In this document: positions 16,798-25,847 of the stretch, piece after piece
Numbering within the stretch: position 1 is the stretch's first letter
Layout of the letters: the number at the start of each line of letters is the position of its first letter
From: Geomobilibacter sp964431365
Lineage (GTDB): Bacteria > Desulfobacterota > Desulfuromonadia > Geobacterales > DSM-12255
Assembly (NCBI GenBank): GCA_964431365.1
Contig: CAYSJJ010000009.1
Coordinates: 1 to 64,000 of the forward strand
Direction: 5' to 3'
DNA length: 64,000 nucleotides
Translations under genes and position numbers: made by a program
Notes under the pieces: model-generated
What the model saw: the letters and a program-made list of their open reading frames with translations, nothing else
Told to the model about the DNA's origin: nothing
Databases searched by the model: none

Positions 16798-18069
16798 ATG
16801 AAGATACTTGTCGTTGGCAGTGGTGGCCGGGAGCACGCCCTGGTCTGGAAAATAGCCCAATCTCCGCTGGTGGAGAAGGTCTTTTGCGCCCCCGGCAACC
16901 CGGGGATCGGCCGGATCGCCGAGAACGTCCCCATCGCGGTGGACGACCTGCCGGGACTCCTCTCCTTTGCCAAACAGGAGGGGATCGGCCTGACCGTGGT
17001 CGGCCCTGAACTCCCCCTCTCCCTGGGGATCGTCGATCTCTTCGAGGAGTACGGCCTGAAGGTCTTCGGCGCACGGCGCAACGCCGCCCTGATAGAGGCC
17101 AGCAAGGCCTTTGCCAAGGAGATCATGCAGAAATACGACGTGCCGACCGCCGCCTATGACGTCTTTACCGAGGTGGAGCCGGCCATCGCCTTTATCGACC
17201 GGCTCGGCGCCCCCATCGTGGTGAAGGCCGACGGCCTGGCCGCCGGCAAGGGGGTCGTGGTGGCCCAGACCAGGGACGAGGCGGTTGCCGCGGTTCAGGA
17301 GATGCTGTCGGGCAATGCCTTTGGCGGCGCCGGCTCACGGGTGGTGATCGAGGAGTTCCTGCGGGGGGAGGAGGCCTCGTTCCTCGCCTTCACCGACGGA
17401 AAGAACATCATCCCCCTGGCGAGCGCCCAGGATCACAAGGCGGTGTTCGACGGCGACAAGGGCCCCAACACCGGCGGCATGGGGGCCTATTCGCCGGCTC
17501 CGGTGGTGACGCCTGCCATCCACGAGAAGGCCATGGCCCAGGTGATGCGGCGGACCATCGACGGGATGGCGGCCGAGGGGCGGCCGTACCGCGGTGTCCT
17601 CTATGCCGGCCTCATGATCGACGGCGAGTCGGTCAAGACCCTGGAGTTCAACGCCCGCTTCGGTGACCCGGAGTGCCAGCCCCTCCTGATGAGGATGAAG
17701 TCGGACATCGTCCCGGTCCTCCTGGCCATTGCCGACGGTGACATCAGTAACGTCACCATCCAGTGGCACGACAAGGCTGCCGTCTGCGTCGTCATGGCCG
17801 CGCCGGGATATCCGGGCGACTACCGCAAGGGTGATGTGATCTCAGGGCTCGATGCCGCCGCGGAGATCCCCGACCTCTTTGTCTTTCACGCCGGCACCGC
17901 GGAGCGGGAAGGTCAGTTCGTCACCAACGGCGGCCGCGTACTCGGGGTTACGGCCTTGGGCGACACGGTGCAGAAGGCCATCGATCAGGCCTACCAGGGG
18001 GTGGCTGCCATCAGTTGGGACGGCGTCCATTTCCGCCGCGACATCGGCCGGAAGGCTTTGGCTAGATGA
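16798..18069 (+). CDS. purD: Phosphoribosylamine-glycine ligase PurD
   Basis: A 423-residue ATP-grasp enzyme forming glycinamide ribonucleotide. The N-terminus KILVVGSGGREHAL is the PurD signature. ATP-grasp features follow: IVVKADGLAAGKGVVVA, and GPNTGGMGAYSPAP with the FNARFGDPE metal/ATP motif. An AAGGAG is present 7 nt before the ATG. The stop codon overlaps the start of the STT3-like gene by four bases (ATGA), so the two are translationally coupled. Confidence 0.97.
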   Translation: MKILVVGSGGREHALVWKIAQSPLVEKVFCAPGNPGIGRIAENVPIAVDDLPGLLSFAKQEGIGLTVVGPELPLSLGIVDLFEEYGLKVFGARRNAALIEASKAFAKEIMQKYDVPTAAYDVFTEVEPAIAFIDRLGAPIVVKADGLAAGKGVVVAQTRDEAVAAVQEMLSGNAFGGAGSRVVIEEFLRGEEASFLAFTDGKNIIPLASAQDHKAVFDGDKGPNTGGMGAYSPAPVVTPAIHEKAMAQVMRRTIDGMAAEGRPYRGVLYAGLMIDGESVKTLEFNARFGDPECQPLLMRMKSDIVPVLLAIADGDISNVTIQWHDKAAVCVVMAAPGYPGDYRKGDVISGLDAAAEIPDLFVFHAGTAEREGQFVTNGGRVLGVTALGDTVQKAIDQAYQGVAAISWDGVHFRRDIGRKALAR

Positions 18070-20342
18070 CTCAGGAGAGCAGAGGGAGAGGAGGCGGAAG
18101 AGTCATCAGGTCAGCTCTCCTGCTCTCGTGCGTACTGCTCGCCTTCTGGCTTCGGGCGGTACCCTGGCGTAATTTCCTCGATGGGAACGGGCACTACCTC
18201 TTCTATGGTCCCGACTCCTACGATCACCTGCGCCGGATCACCCTGGGGCTGGCCGGATTCCCGCGGGTGCCGACCTTTGACGCCTTCTACGGCTACCCCG
18301 TCGGAACCGGCCAAATCTGGTCCCCCCTCTTCGACTACCTGATATCCATCGTCGCGCTTATCCTGGGCGTCGGCAGGCCGGAAGGTGAGCTGGTCCATGC
18401 GGTGGGTTTCTGGCTCTCCCCCGTTCTCGGGGCTGCCACCCTGTTCCTGCTCTACCGGACAGGGAGCCTGCTCCTGGGGAAGCGGGCCGGCCTGGTGGCG
18501 TGCGCGGTGTTGGCCCTGCTCCCCGGGCACATCCTTTACACCTTTGCCTCCGAGCTCGACCATCACGTGGCGGAACCGATGGTCTGCCTCCTCATCATGA
18601 ATGCGTACCTGCGTGACCGGAGCGCAGCGCTGCAGGCGGGGCGCTCCACCCTGCCGTGGCGCGGCGCAATCGCCCTTGTCTTTGCGATACTGGTCTGGCG
18701 CGGTGCCATCATCTTCTGGGGCGCACTCTTCCTGGCGATACTGGTGCAGCTGGTTGCTGAACAGCGACGTGGAGGCACGACCGGCCTTGCCGACTACGCC
18801 TGGCAGCAGGCGCTGCTGGCTGCGGCCATGACCCTGCCTCTCTGCCTCTTCAACGTCTGGGGGAGCAGCGGCGGGGTCAGCTTCGGCATCATCTCCTGGT
18901 TCCATGTGGCTTTCCTTGCCGCCTGGGCGTTCCTCTTCCTTCTGTTCGGCCTCCGGCGCGCCACCGGCGGCGGGATCACTGTCGTGGCATCTCCGCTTCT
19001 CCTCCTGGCGGCTCTGGTCCTGTTGCTCCCTGCCGGGCGGCACTTTGCCACCGAACTCCTCTCCGGACTGGTGGTTGTCGGCCGCGGTGACCCCTGGCTC
19101 GATTCCATCTCCGAACTCCGTTCCATGCTCTTCCCCCAGGACGGCTTCGACCTCTGGCACGGTGCGGAAACTCTCTCCCTGGTCTACTGGCTCTTTCCCG
19201 TGCTGCTCTGGACGCTGTTCCGACGCTGGCGGCAGGGAGGGTTCGGCGATCTCCGGCTGTCCCTCTTCCTGGTCTGGGGCGGTCTCTTCTGGCTGCTCCC
19301 CCTGTTTCGCGAACGGTATGTACACCTCACCGCACTAGTCATTGCCCTGGGATGCGGCTACCTGGTCGATTACCTGCTGGAGCGGTTACGGGTAAAGCAC
19401 CGTGAAAGAGTTGCATCCCTTGGAGCCGGGGGGGCGTTGCTGCTCCTCCTGACACCGACGCTGGGGTTCTTCTGGCAACTTCCAGGGGTCGGCCTGCCGG
19501 AGAAGGAGCGTAGCGACCTGCCACGCGCCTTGACCTGGCTGCGGGACCGAACGCCGGTTCCCACGGGGTTCATGCAGCCGCTGAAGCAGCCCGCATACGG
19601 GGTGCTCGCCGACTGGGGGCTCGGCGCCTACATCGATTACGTGGCGCAGCGACCGACGGTTGCCACGAATTTCGGCTGGGAAACACACGGCCTGTTCGAG
19701 TCGGCCGCGTTCCTGACGACCTCCGACCCCTCTGTGGCGGCCAGGATCGTCAGGGATAACCGGGTACGCTACCTGCTGCTCAGCGACGTGACCCAACACC
19801 TCCCCAACCTGCGGGCCATCGCGGAGTTCGGGCTCGGCACCGGCCGATCGCCGCTGGCGACCCTTCCACCGTTCAAACCCCTTGCATCCATGTACTATCG
19901 CCTCTATATACAGGATGGTGCGGCATTTCAGGTGCAGGACGTCGCCGTTGAAGCAGTGGGCACCTACCGGCTGGTCTACGAATCTCCCGGGGTCTTTTTC
20001 GATCCGATGGTCGGACCGGTGAGCAATTACAAGATATTCGCCTGTGTGCCGGGTGCGCTCATCTCGGGGAAAGCGACGCCGGGAGAGGTTGTTGAACTGC
20101 GAATCGGCATGAAGAGCAGTTCCGGGCGGCGGTTCATCTACAAGGACTGGGGCCGTGCGGGGGATGGGGGGGGATACGCCTTCCGGGTTCCCTATCCAAC
20201 GGAGCCCGGAGCCGGCGACGTCTCGGCAACGGAACCGTACCATGTCATGGTCGGCGGACGGGAGCTCAGGTATGAGGTCTCGGAGCGCGACGTGCAGGCG
20301 GGAACTCAGGGCCGGTTGGCGGCCCGGCAAGGGAAAGAGTGA
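18066..20342 (+). CDS. STT3/PglB-like oligosaccharyltransferase
   Basis: A 758-residue protein with a polytopic N-terminal half (~13 hydrophobic segments) and a soluble C-terminal domain. Signatures of the STT3/AglB/PglB family are the first acidic loop YGPDSYDHLRR and the ELDHHVAEP motif. At ~residue 515 is VLADWGLGAYIDYVAQRP, standing where the family has WWDYG; the second W is replaced. Such enzymes move a glycan from a lipid carrier to asparagine in NXS/T. Activity is not assured with the altered WWDYG. A GT2 gene follows by 3 nt. The exported cytochromes encoded nearby are possible acceptors. Confidence 0.75.
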   Translation: MTQESRGRGGGRVIRSALLLSCVLLAFWLRAVPWRNFLDGNGHYLFYGPDSYDHLRRITLGLAGFPRVPTFDAFYGYPVGTGQIWSPLFDYLISIVALILGVGRPEGELVHAVGFWLSPVLGAATLFLLYRTGSLLLGKRAGLVACAVLALLPGHILYTFASELDHHVAEPMVCLLIMNAYLRDRSAALQAGRSTLPWRGAIALVFAILVWRGAIIFWGALFLAILVQLVAEQRRGGTTGLADYAWQQALLAAAMTLPLCLFNVWGSSGGVSFGIISWFHVAFLAAWAFLFLLFGLRRATGGGITVVASPLLLLAALVLLLPAGRHFATELLSGLVVVGRGDPWLDSISELRSMLFPQDGFDLWHGAETLSLVYWLFPVLLWTLFRRWRQGGFGDLRLSLFLVWGGLFWLLPLFRERYVHLTALVIALGCGYLVDYLLERLRVKHRERVASLGAGGALLLLLTPTLGFFWQLPGVGLPEKERSDLPRALTWLRDRTPVPTGFMQPLKQPAYGVLADWGLGAYIDYVAQRPTVATNFGWETHGLFESAAFLTTSDPSVAARIVRDNRVRYLLLSDVTQHLPNLRAIAEFGLGTGRSPLATLPPFKPLASMYYRLYIQDGAAFQVQDVAVEAVGTYRLVYESPGVFFDPMVGPVSNYKIFACVPGALISGKATPGEVVELRIGMKSSSGRRFIYKDWGRAGDGGGYAFRVPYPTEPGAGDVSATEPYHVMVGGRELRYEVSERDVQAGTQGRLAARQGKE

Positions 20343-20345
20343 TAT

Positions 20346-21101
20346 ATGCTGAATGACAAGCGGATCGTCGTTGTCCTCCCCGCGTACAACGCGGCTAAAA
20401 CCCTGGAAAAAACCTGGCAGGAGATACCCTTCGAGTTTGTCGACGACGTCGTCCTCGTGGATGACGCCAGTCGTGACGATACGGCGGAGGTGGCCCGCCG
20501 CCTGGGGATCAGGACCATCGTGCACGAACGGAACACCGGCTACGGCGGGAACCAGAAGACCTGCTACCGTACCGCCCTCTCCATCGGTGCGGATATCGTC
20601 ATCATGGTGCATCCCGATTACCAGTACACCCCCAAACTCATCACGGCCATGGCTGCCATGATCGCCTACGGCGAGTTCGACGCGGTCCTCGCCTCCCGCA
20701 TCCTGGGGATCGGGGCGCTCAAGGGGGGGATGCCCCTGTACAAGTATCTGGCCAACCGCTGTCTGACCCTGGTGGAAAACCTCCTGCTGGGGCACAAGCT
20801 TTCCGAATACCATACCGGTTACCGCGCATTCTCCCGTCAGGTCCTGGAAACCCTCCCCCTGGAGGAGAACTCGGACGACTTCGTCTTCGACAACCAGATG
20901 CTGGCCCAGGTTGTCTGGGCCGGCTTCCGGATCGGCGAAGTAAGCTGCCCGACGAAATATTTCGCCGAGGCCTCCTCCATCAACTTCCGCAGGAGCGTAA
21001 CCTACGGTTTCGGCGTGTTGTGGACGGCCTGCAGGTTTCGACTGGCGCGGCTGGGGCTCATCCGTCCCCGCATCTTTTCCCAGGTGCCGGCCGGGAAATG
21101 A
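20346..21101 (+). CDS. Family 2 glycosyltransferase (DPM1-like)
   Basis: A 251-residue soluble GT-A protein: VVVLPAYNAA at the start, LVDDASRDDT, and HPDYQYTPK where the metal-binding DXD usually lies (one Asp kept). There are no clear C-terminal membrane segments. It resembles dolichol-phosphate-mannose-synthase-type enzymes. Only 3 nt separate it from the STT3-like gene, with GGGAAAGAG upstream of the ATG, so it probably builds the glycan or lipid-linked sugar used by that enzyme. Donor unknown. Confidence 0.8.
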   Translation: MLNDKRIVVVLPAYNAAKTLEKTWQEIPFEFVDDVVLVDDASRDDTAEVARRLGIRTIVHERNTGYGGNQKTCYRTALSIGADIVIMVHPDYQYTPKLITAMAAMIAYGEFDAVLASRILGIGALKGGMPLYKYLANRCLTLVENLLLGHKLSEYHTGYRAFSRQVLETLPLEENSDDFVFDNQMLAQVVWAGFRIGEVSCPTKYFAEASSINFRRSVTYGFGVLWTACRFRLARLGLIRPRIFSQVPAGK

Positions 21102-21176
21102 GTAGAACCGTACTACGCGAGACGTAACGGCCGCGCACCTCTTGCGTCTCACAGATTATTTCACGAGGGAACCTGA

Positions 21177-21683
21177 ATGAATGACGTTCAAGTGCTGATT
21201 CTCATGGGAAGCGACTCGGATATCCCGGTCATGGAGGAAGCTGCCAAGGTGTTGACGGAGTTCGGCATCGGCTATGCGATGCATGTCTCATCGGCCCACC
21301 GCTCTCCGCGGAAGACCGCTGCCTTGGCTGGCGGGGCCGCCGGGCGGGGCGTCAGGGTGATCATTGCCGGTGCCGGCATGGCCGCTCACCTGGCCGGCGT
21401 CGTGGCGGCCGAAACGGTTCTGCCGGTCATCGGGGTGCCGATCGGCGGCGGGGCGCTGAACGGAGTCGACGCCCTTTACGCCATGGTGCAGATGCCGGCC
21501 GGCATCCCGGTGGCAACGATGGCCATCGGCAGGGCCGGGGCCCGGAATGCTGGGATCCTGGCCGTACAGATGCTCTCGCTTGCCGACTCGGAGCTGCAGC
21601 AGAGGCTGGCGGTCTACCGGCAACGGATGGCTGATGAGGTGGAGGCCAAGGATGCAGAACTGCAGGGGCGGCTTGGCAGGTAG
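21177..21683 (+). CDS. purE: 5-(carboxyamino)imidazole ribonucleotide mutase PurE
   Basis: A 168-residue class I PurE that shifts the carboxylate of N5-CAIR to give CAIR. Visible motifs are LMGSDSDIPVMEEA, VSSAHRSPRK with the catalytic His, and AGAGMAAHLAGVVAAETVLP. Length is normal. GAGGGA lies upstream of the ATG. No purK-like gene is in the window. Confidence 0.97.
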   Translation: MNDVQVLILMGSDSDIPVMEEAAKVLTEFGIGYAMHVSSAHRSPRKTAALAGGAAGRGVRVIIAGAGMAAHLAGVVAAETVLPVIGVPIGGGALNGVDALYAMVQMPAGIPVATMAIGRAGARNAGILAVQMLSLADSELQQRLAVYRQRMADEVEAKDAELQGRLGR

Positions 21684-21763
21684 TTCGTGCCTGGGCTCGC
21701 CAAGGTTATGAGCGGTTCATGTCTGTAACTATTTGTTTTGTAGGGTTTTTGAGGTTTTTCCCT

Positions 21764-21790
21764 TGACAAATGGTGCCTTGGTGTATAAAT
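21764..21790 (+). promoter_or_regulatory. sigma70-type promoter of ppcA
   Basis: TTGACA (21764-21769) is a perfect -35 box. TATAAA (21785-21790) follows after 15 nt; shifting the -10 to TAAATT gives 17 nt. It lies about 50 bp before the ppcA start codon and its strong AAGGAGG-type ribosome-binding site. Confidence 0.75.
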
Positions 21791-21839
21791 TTTCGCACGC
21801 TTTAATCATTCTGTTTGTCAGCAAGGAGGTAACACTATT

Positions 21840-22115
21840 ATGAAAAAAATGGTAACCGCACTCGCACTGACCCTCGCATTCGCCGTCAACGCCATGGCCG
21901 CCGACGTGATCACCCTGCCGGCCAAGAACGGCAATGTCTCCTTCCCGCACAAGAAGCATCAGGAGATGCTCAAGGACTGTAAAAAGTGCCACGAGAAGGG
22001 ACCCGGCAAGATCCAGGGCTTCGGCAAGGAACTGGCCCACGCCAAGGGCTGCAAAGGCTGCCACGAAGAGGGGAAGAAGGGCCCGACCAAGTGCGGCGAG
22101 TGCCACAAGAAATAG
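21840..22115 (+). CDS. ppcA: Periplasmic triheme cytochrome c7 PpcA
   Basis: A 91-residue precursor with a signal peptide cleaved after AMA to leave about 71 residues. Three CXXCH heme sites are CKKCH, CKGCH and CGECH, and the mature sequence ENDS like Geobacter PpcA (KGPTKCGECHKK) and shares KCHEKGPGKI. Non-CXXCH histidines (FPHKKH, LAHAK) can serve as the distal ligands. PpcA is a small Lys-rich periplasmic electron shuttle between inner-membrane quinol oxidases and outer-membrane conduits. It has its own promoter and terminator. Confidence 0.95.
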   Translation: MKKMVTALALTLAFAVNAMAADVITLPAKNGNVSFPHKKHQEMLKDCKKCHEKGPGKIQGFGKELAHAKGCKGCHEEGKKGPTKCGECHKK

Positions 22116-22140
22116 TAGCATTTCATAGAGGCTGAACGGA

Positions 22141-22172
22141 AAAGGGGTAACGGGAGTTACCCCTTTTTTTTT
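22141..22172 (+). terminator. Intrinsic terminator after ppcA
   Basis: AAGGGGTAAC (22142-22151) pairs with GTTACCCCTT (22156-22165) across a 4-nt loop and continues into a T-run to 22172. It should separate ppcA from resB, although partial read-through is possible. Confidence 0.9.
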
Positions 22173-22275
22173 GTGTCGCGAAAATCTGATTTCGTTTCGT
22201 AGCGAATTTTTATATAATCGCTCCTCGTGCGCTAAAGGCGGAAACTTCATTAAACCTCTTTGTAAGGAGACGGCA

Positions 22276-23634
22276 TTGACCACCGGCAAGAAAGGCTTCC
22301 TGCAATCTCTCTGGGACTTTTTCTGTTCCCTGAAACTGGCGATTTCCTTGCTCATCGCACTGGCGATCACGTCCATCATCGGTACGATAATCCCCCAGGG
22401 GAACGTTCCGCCCGAGTACCTGCAGACCATCAGCGAGACCAAGATGAAGGTCTACCAGTCGCTCGGTTTCTTCGACATGTACCACTCCTGGTGGTATATC
22501 CTTCTCCTCTACCTGTTCACCGTCAACCTGATCGCCTGCTCCATCAAGCGGTTGCCGCGGGTCTGGAAGATCATCTCCGAGCCGACGCTGGTCATGGACG
22601 AGAGCCATCAGCGTTCGCTGGCGAACACCCATGAGTTCAAGATGAAGGGGGATGCGAAGGGGATTGCCGAAAAACTGACGACGGCGCTGAAGGGGCAGGC
22701 GTCGGAACCGGTGGTGACCGAGGTGGATGGAACGATCCATCTCTTTGCCCAGAAAAACCCCTACTGCCGCCTGGGGGTCTACGTCACCCACCTGAGCATC
22801 ATCTTCATCTTCATCGGGGCGCTCATCGGCTCCTTCTTCGGCTACAAGGCCTTTGTCACGATCCCGGAAGGGACATCGATAGATACCGTCTATACCCGCA
22901 CCGAAAAGCCGGTTCCCCTCGGCTTTGCCGTGCGCTGCGAAAAATTCGGCGTAACGTTCTACAACACCGGCGCCCCCAAGGAGTTCAAGAGCCTGCTGAC
23001 CGTTCTGGAGAACGGGAAGCCGGTTCCCGGCTACGTCAACGTCCCGGTGATCGTGAACGATCCGCTTACCTATAAAGGGATCACCTTCTATCAATCCAGT
23101 TATGGACAGGCAGAGGAAGGTGCCATGCACCGCCTTACCGTGCGGCCGAGGAGCGGTGGTGCACCGGTGAAGATCGAGGGTCGGAGCGGGGAGAAGATTG
23201 CTCTTCCCGGTGGCGGATACCTGGTCGTTGTCGAAGCAACCCAGAATGTCACCCAGTTCATGCCTCAGTACACCGGTCCGGCTGCCAAGGTGGAGCTCAC
23301 ACTGCCGGGCAAGCAGCCTGAAACGTTTATCGTTTTCCGTGATCACCCGGAGGTAGAGCAGCAGCGGGGCGGAAGCCAACTCTTCGTGTACGAGGGGGGG
23401 GACGCCAAGCTCTACACAGGCCTGCAGGTGGCCAAGGATCCAGGCGTCTGGGTCGTCTGGCTCGGTTGTGCACTCATGGTGATCGGTATCAGCATGGCTT
23501 TCTTCATGTCTCACGATCGCTACTGGGTGAGAATCTCCGGCGGGCATGTCGTCCTTGGGGGGAGCGCCAGCAAAAACCCGGCCGGTTTCCAGCGGAAATT
23601 CGAAGACCTTGTCGAGAAAATCAAGAGCCTGTAA
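22276..23634 (+). CDS. resB: Cytochrome c biogenesis protein ResB
   Basis: A 452-residue ResB/Ccs1 protein. Three N-terminal membrane segments (including LAISLLIALAITSIIGTIIP and SWWYILLLYLFTVNLI), a large periplasmic domain and a final membrane segment near the C-terminus are visible. ResB works with CcsA/CcsB to carry heme outward and attach it to apocytochromes (System II). The TTG at 22276 is chosen because TAAGGAG lies 6 nt upstream; an in-frame ATG 105 nt earlier would add unlikely residues. It is adjacent to ccsB and four cytochrome genes. Confidence 0.9.
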   Translation: MTTGKKGFLQSLWDFFCSLKLAISLLIALAITSIIGTIIPQGNVPPEYLQTISETKMKVYQSLGFFDMYHSWWYILLLYLFTVNLIACSIKRLPRVWKIISEPTLVMDESHQRSLANTHEFKMKGDAKGIAEKLTTALKGQASEPVVTEVDGTIHLFAQKNPYCRLGVYVTHLSIIFIFIGALIGSFFGYKAFVTIPEGTSIDTVYTRTEKPVPLGFAVRCEKFGVTFYNTGAPKEFKSLLTVLENGKPVPGYVNVPVIVNDPLTYKGITFYQSSYGQAEEGAMHRLTVRPRSGGAPVKIEGRSGEKIALPGGGYLVVVEATQNVTQFMPQYTGPAAKVELTLPGKQPETFIVFRDHPEVEQQRGGSQLFVYEGGDAKLYTGLQVAKDPGVWVVWLGCALMVIGISMAFFMSHDRYWVRISGGHVVLGGSASKNPAGFQRKFEDLVEKIKSL

Positions 23635-23828
23635 CGACCTGGTCTTTTTACGGTAATAACGCAATGAAACAGGGGCGGCCACGACGTCACAACAGAACAT
23701 GATGCCGATCGGGCGGATGATCATGGGGGATGTTCCCTTTTCGGTCTGACGGCCCTGCGCCCCTCATGGTTCTGACGTGTGGTCTACCCCATAATCACAA
23801 CTAACAGACTCTCCGGGAGGAAATACGG

Positions 23829-24686
23829 ATGTCCAGTTCCATGCTTTTCAACATTACGACCATTTTCTACATGGTCTCCATGCTGGTTTTCTTCGCCTTT
23901 CTCGCCACAAAAAACAAAGGGGTGGGGCTGGCGGGCAGTCTTGCCGCCTATGCCGGCTGGCTCATCCAGACAGCGGCCATTCTGCTCCGCTGGAAAGAGT
24001 CCTACGACCTTGGCCATGGCCATGCCCCCCTCTCCAACCTGTATGAATCGGTGGTGTTCTTTTCCTGGACCATTATCCTGATCTACGGCGTCATCGAAAT
24101 GAAGTACAAATACCGTGTGGTTGGCGCCTTTGTGGTTCCCTTCGCACTGTTCGGCATGACCTGGGCGCAGCTCGGCCTCCACAGCGGCATCGAGCCGCTG
24201 GTGCCGGCGTTGCAGAGCAACTGGCTCCTCTACCACGTCATCACCTGCTTCCTCGGCTATGCCGCCTTTGCCGTTGCCTGCGGCATCTCCATCATGTATC
24301 TGATCAAGGCCGGGCAGGAAACCGACGCCGCCAACCCTTCGGCCGGGGGGATTGTCGCCATGTTCCCCTCCACGCGGATCCTGGATGACCTGAACTACCG
24401 CTCGATCATGATCGGGTTCCCGCTGCTCACCCTCGGTATCGTCACCGGCGCCGCATGGGCCAACTACGCCTGGGGCACCTACTGGAGCTGGGACCCTAAG
24501 GAAACCTGGTCGCTGATCGTCTGGTTCATCTACGCGGCTTTTCTGCATGCCCGGATCACCCGCGGGTGGGTCGGCAAGCGTGCCGCCTGGCTTTCGATCA
24601 TCGGTTTTGCCGCCACGATCTTCTGCTACCTGGGTGTCAACCTGTTCCTCTCCGGTCTGCACAGCTACGGTGGCGGCGGCAGGTAA
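23829..24686 (+). CDS. ccsB: Cytochrome c biogenesis protein CcsB (CcsA/ResC family)
   Basis: A 285-residue integral membrane protein with about eight segments. The heme-handling tryptophan-rich WWD domain is present as WGTYWSWDPKETWSLIVW, with HGHAPLSNLYES and late histidines (LHSYGG) as likely heme ligands. It pairs with ResB to form the System II cytochrome c synthase. GGGAGG precedes the ATG. The 194 nt between resB and this gene hold no gene or clear signal. Confidence 0.95.
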   Translation: MSSSMLFNITTIFYMVSMLVFFAFLATKNKGVGLAGSLAAYAGWLIQTAAILLRWKESYDLGHGHAPLSNLYESVVFFSWTIILIYGVIEMKYKYRVVGAFVVPFALFGMTWAQLGLHSGIEPLVPALQSNWLLYHVITCFLGYAAFAVACGISIMYLIKAGQETDAANPSAGGIVAMFPSTRILDDLNYRSIMIGFPLLTLGIVTGAAWANYAWGTYWSWDPKETWSLIVWFIYAAFLHARITRGWVGKRAAWLSIIGFAATIFCYLGVNLFLSGLHSYGGGGR

Positions 24687-24759
24687 CAAAAGAGCCACGT
24701 CGCGAACGTGGATCGAGAGAGTGGCTGACTCGCAGTGGCATCTTTGAACGGCAGTATCA

Positions 24760-24869
24760 AGACGCAGGGACGCAAAGAAGATCAGGTGCAAGGCAAGCCT
24801 GCCGACTGGGCGATTGGTTCCATGTCAGTAGGGACTGTTTATTCATCGTTTCTTTGCGTCTCTGCGTTT
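24760..24869. repeat. Inverted repeat of the ACGCAGAGACGCAAAGAA type
   Basis: The left arm AGACGCAGGGACGCAAAGAA (24760-24779) matches the reverse complement of the right arm at 24850-24869 at 18 of 20 positions. Each arm contains two GACGCA units about nine bases apart. The element straddles the start of the next cytochrome gene and its right arm encodes part of that protein's signal peptide. Confidence 0.85.
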
Positions 24870-25838
24870 CGGCTGTTTCTGCTGATTCTGATGTCACTGC
24901 TTCTCCCCGCAGTCGGGACCGCAAAAGAGTTCGTCTGCAGGGACTGTCACCCCGACAAGGTCTCGGGCGTCTCGGTTCATCCCTCTTCGGCGGCCGGCGA
25001 ATGTCTCGGCTGCCATGAGCTGGTTCCGGGGAGAGAGCACCCTCAGGCCAGCGGCTCGATCCGACTGGTGGAGAGCGGTCCGAAGCTTTGCGTAACCTGC
25101 CATGGAAAACTCCTCTCCGACAGGTATGTCCACAAGCCGGTAGCGGCCGGCGAATGCCGCGACTGCCATGCAGTCCATCGTTCCCGTAACGAAAAATTGC
25201 TGACGAAACCGGTCTTGGAGCTGTGCGTAACCTGCCACGCCGCAGCGGCCACCGGCACGGTCGTTCATGCGCCGGTGGCTTCCGGCGACTGTCTGGGGTG
25301 CCACGAATCCCACCATTCTCCCAACCGCAGGCTGGTGAAGAAGCAGGGGAGTGCCCTCTGTTTTCTCTGCCATCGGAAATCGATTGCCGAAGGGGAGTCG
25401 GTTCACCAACCGGTCGCCGAAGGGGAGTGCGCTGCGTGTCATAAGCCCCATGCCGCGGCTGAAAAGGGGTTGCTTGTCCGTCATTACGCCGATGAGTTCT
25501 ATCTCCCGTACAAGGACGACCACTTCGCCCTCTGCTTCGGCTGCCATGATCCCCTCTTGGTCCAGGAGGAGCGGACCCTCATCCGCACGGGGTTTCGCAA
25601 CGGCGACAGGAACCTTCATAGCGTGCACGTCAACATGCCCACAAACGGCCGTTCGTGCAAGGCCTGCCACGATCCCCACGCATCCGGCCAGGGTGAACTG
25701 TTGAAACGGAGTATCCCCGGCTTCGGCAGGTGGGAGATACCCCTTTCCTACACGAGAACCGTTAGCGGGGGGACATGCGTGGTCGGATGCCACAAGGTCA
25801 GGACCTACAACCGGGAGATCCCGGATTCCAACGAATGA
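24822..25838 (+). CDS. Secreted multiheme c-type cytochrome (10 CXXCH plus one CX3CH)
   Basis: A ~338-residue exported cytochrome with a signal peptide ending near VGTAKEF. Ten CXXCH sites are visible (for example CRDCH, CLGCH, CVTCH, CFLCH, CAACH, CFGCH, CKACH) plus CVVGCH near the C-terminus, an atypical CX3CH site. Spacing is of the doubled-CXXCH type with CHXXH-like pairs (CHAVH, CHESH, CHKPH, CHDPH) that supply distal ligands. The start is uncertain: ATG 24822 or ATG 24891 both give signal peptides and neither has a strong ribosome-binding site. It is the first cytochrome of the omcE-type cluster. Confidence 0.9.
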   Translation: MSVGTVYSSFLCVSAFRLFLLILMSLLLPAVGTAKEFVCRDCHPDKVSGVSVHPSSAAGECLGCHELVPGREHPQASGSIRLVESGPKLCVTCHGKLLSDRYVHKPVAAGECRDCHAVHRSRNEKLLTKPVLELCVTCHAAAATGTVVHAPVASGDCLGCHESHHSPNRRLVKKQGSALCFLCHRKSIAEGESVHQPVAEGECAACHKPHAAAEKGLLVRHYADEFYLPYKDDHFALCFGCHDPLLVQEERTLIRTGFRNGDRNLHSVHVNMPTNGRSCKACHDPHASGQGELLKRSIPGFGRWEIPLSYTRTVSGGTCVVGCHKVRTYNREIPDSNE

Positions 25839-25847
25839 TGAAGCCAT

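Noticed and set aside
19386..21152. 588-codon minus-strand frame opposite the STT3-like and GT2 genes
   Set aside because: Shadow frame in GC-rich DNA; the plus-strand proteins have family signatures and ribosome-binding sites.
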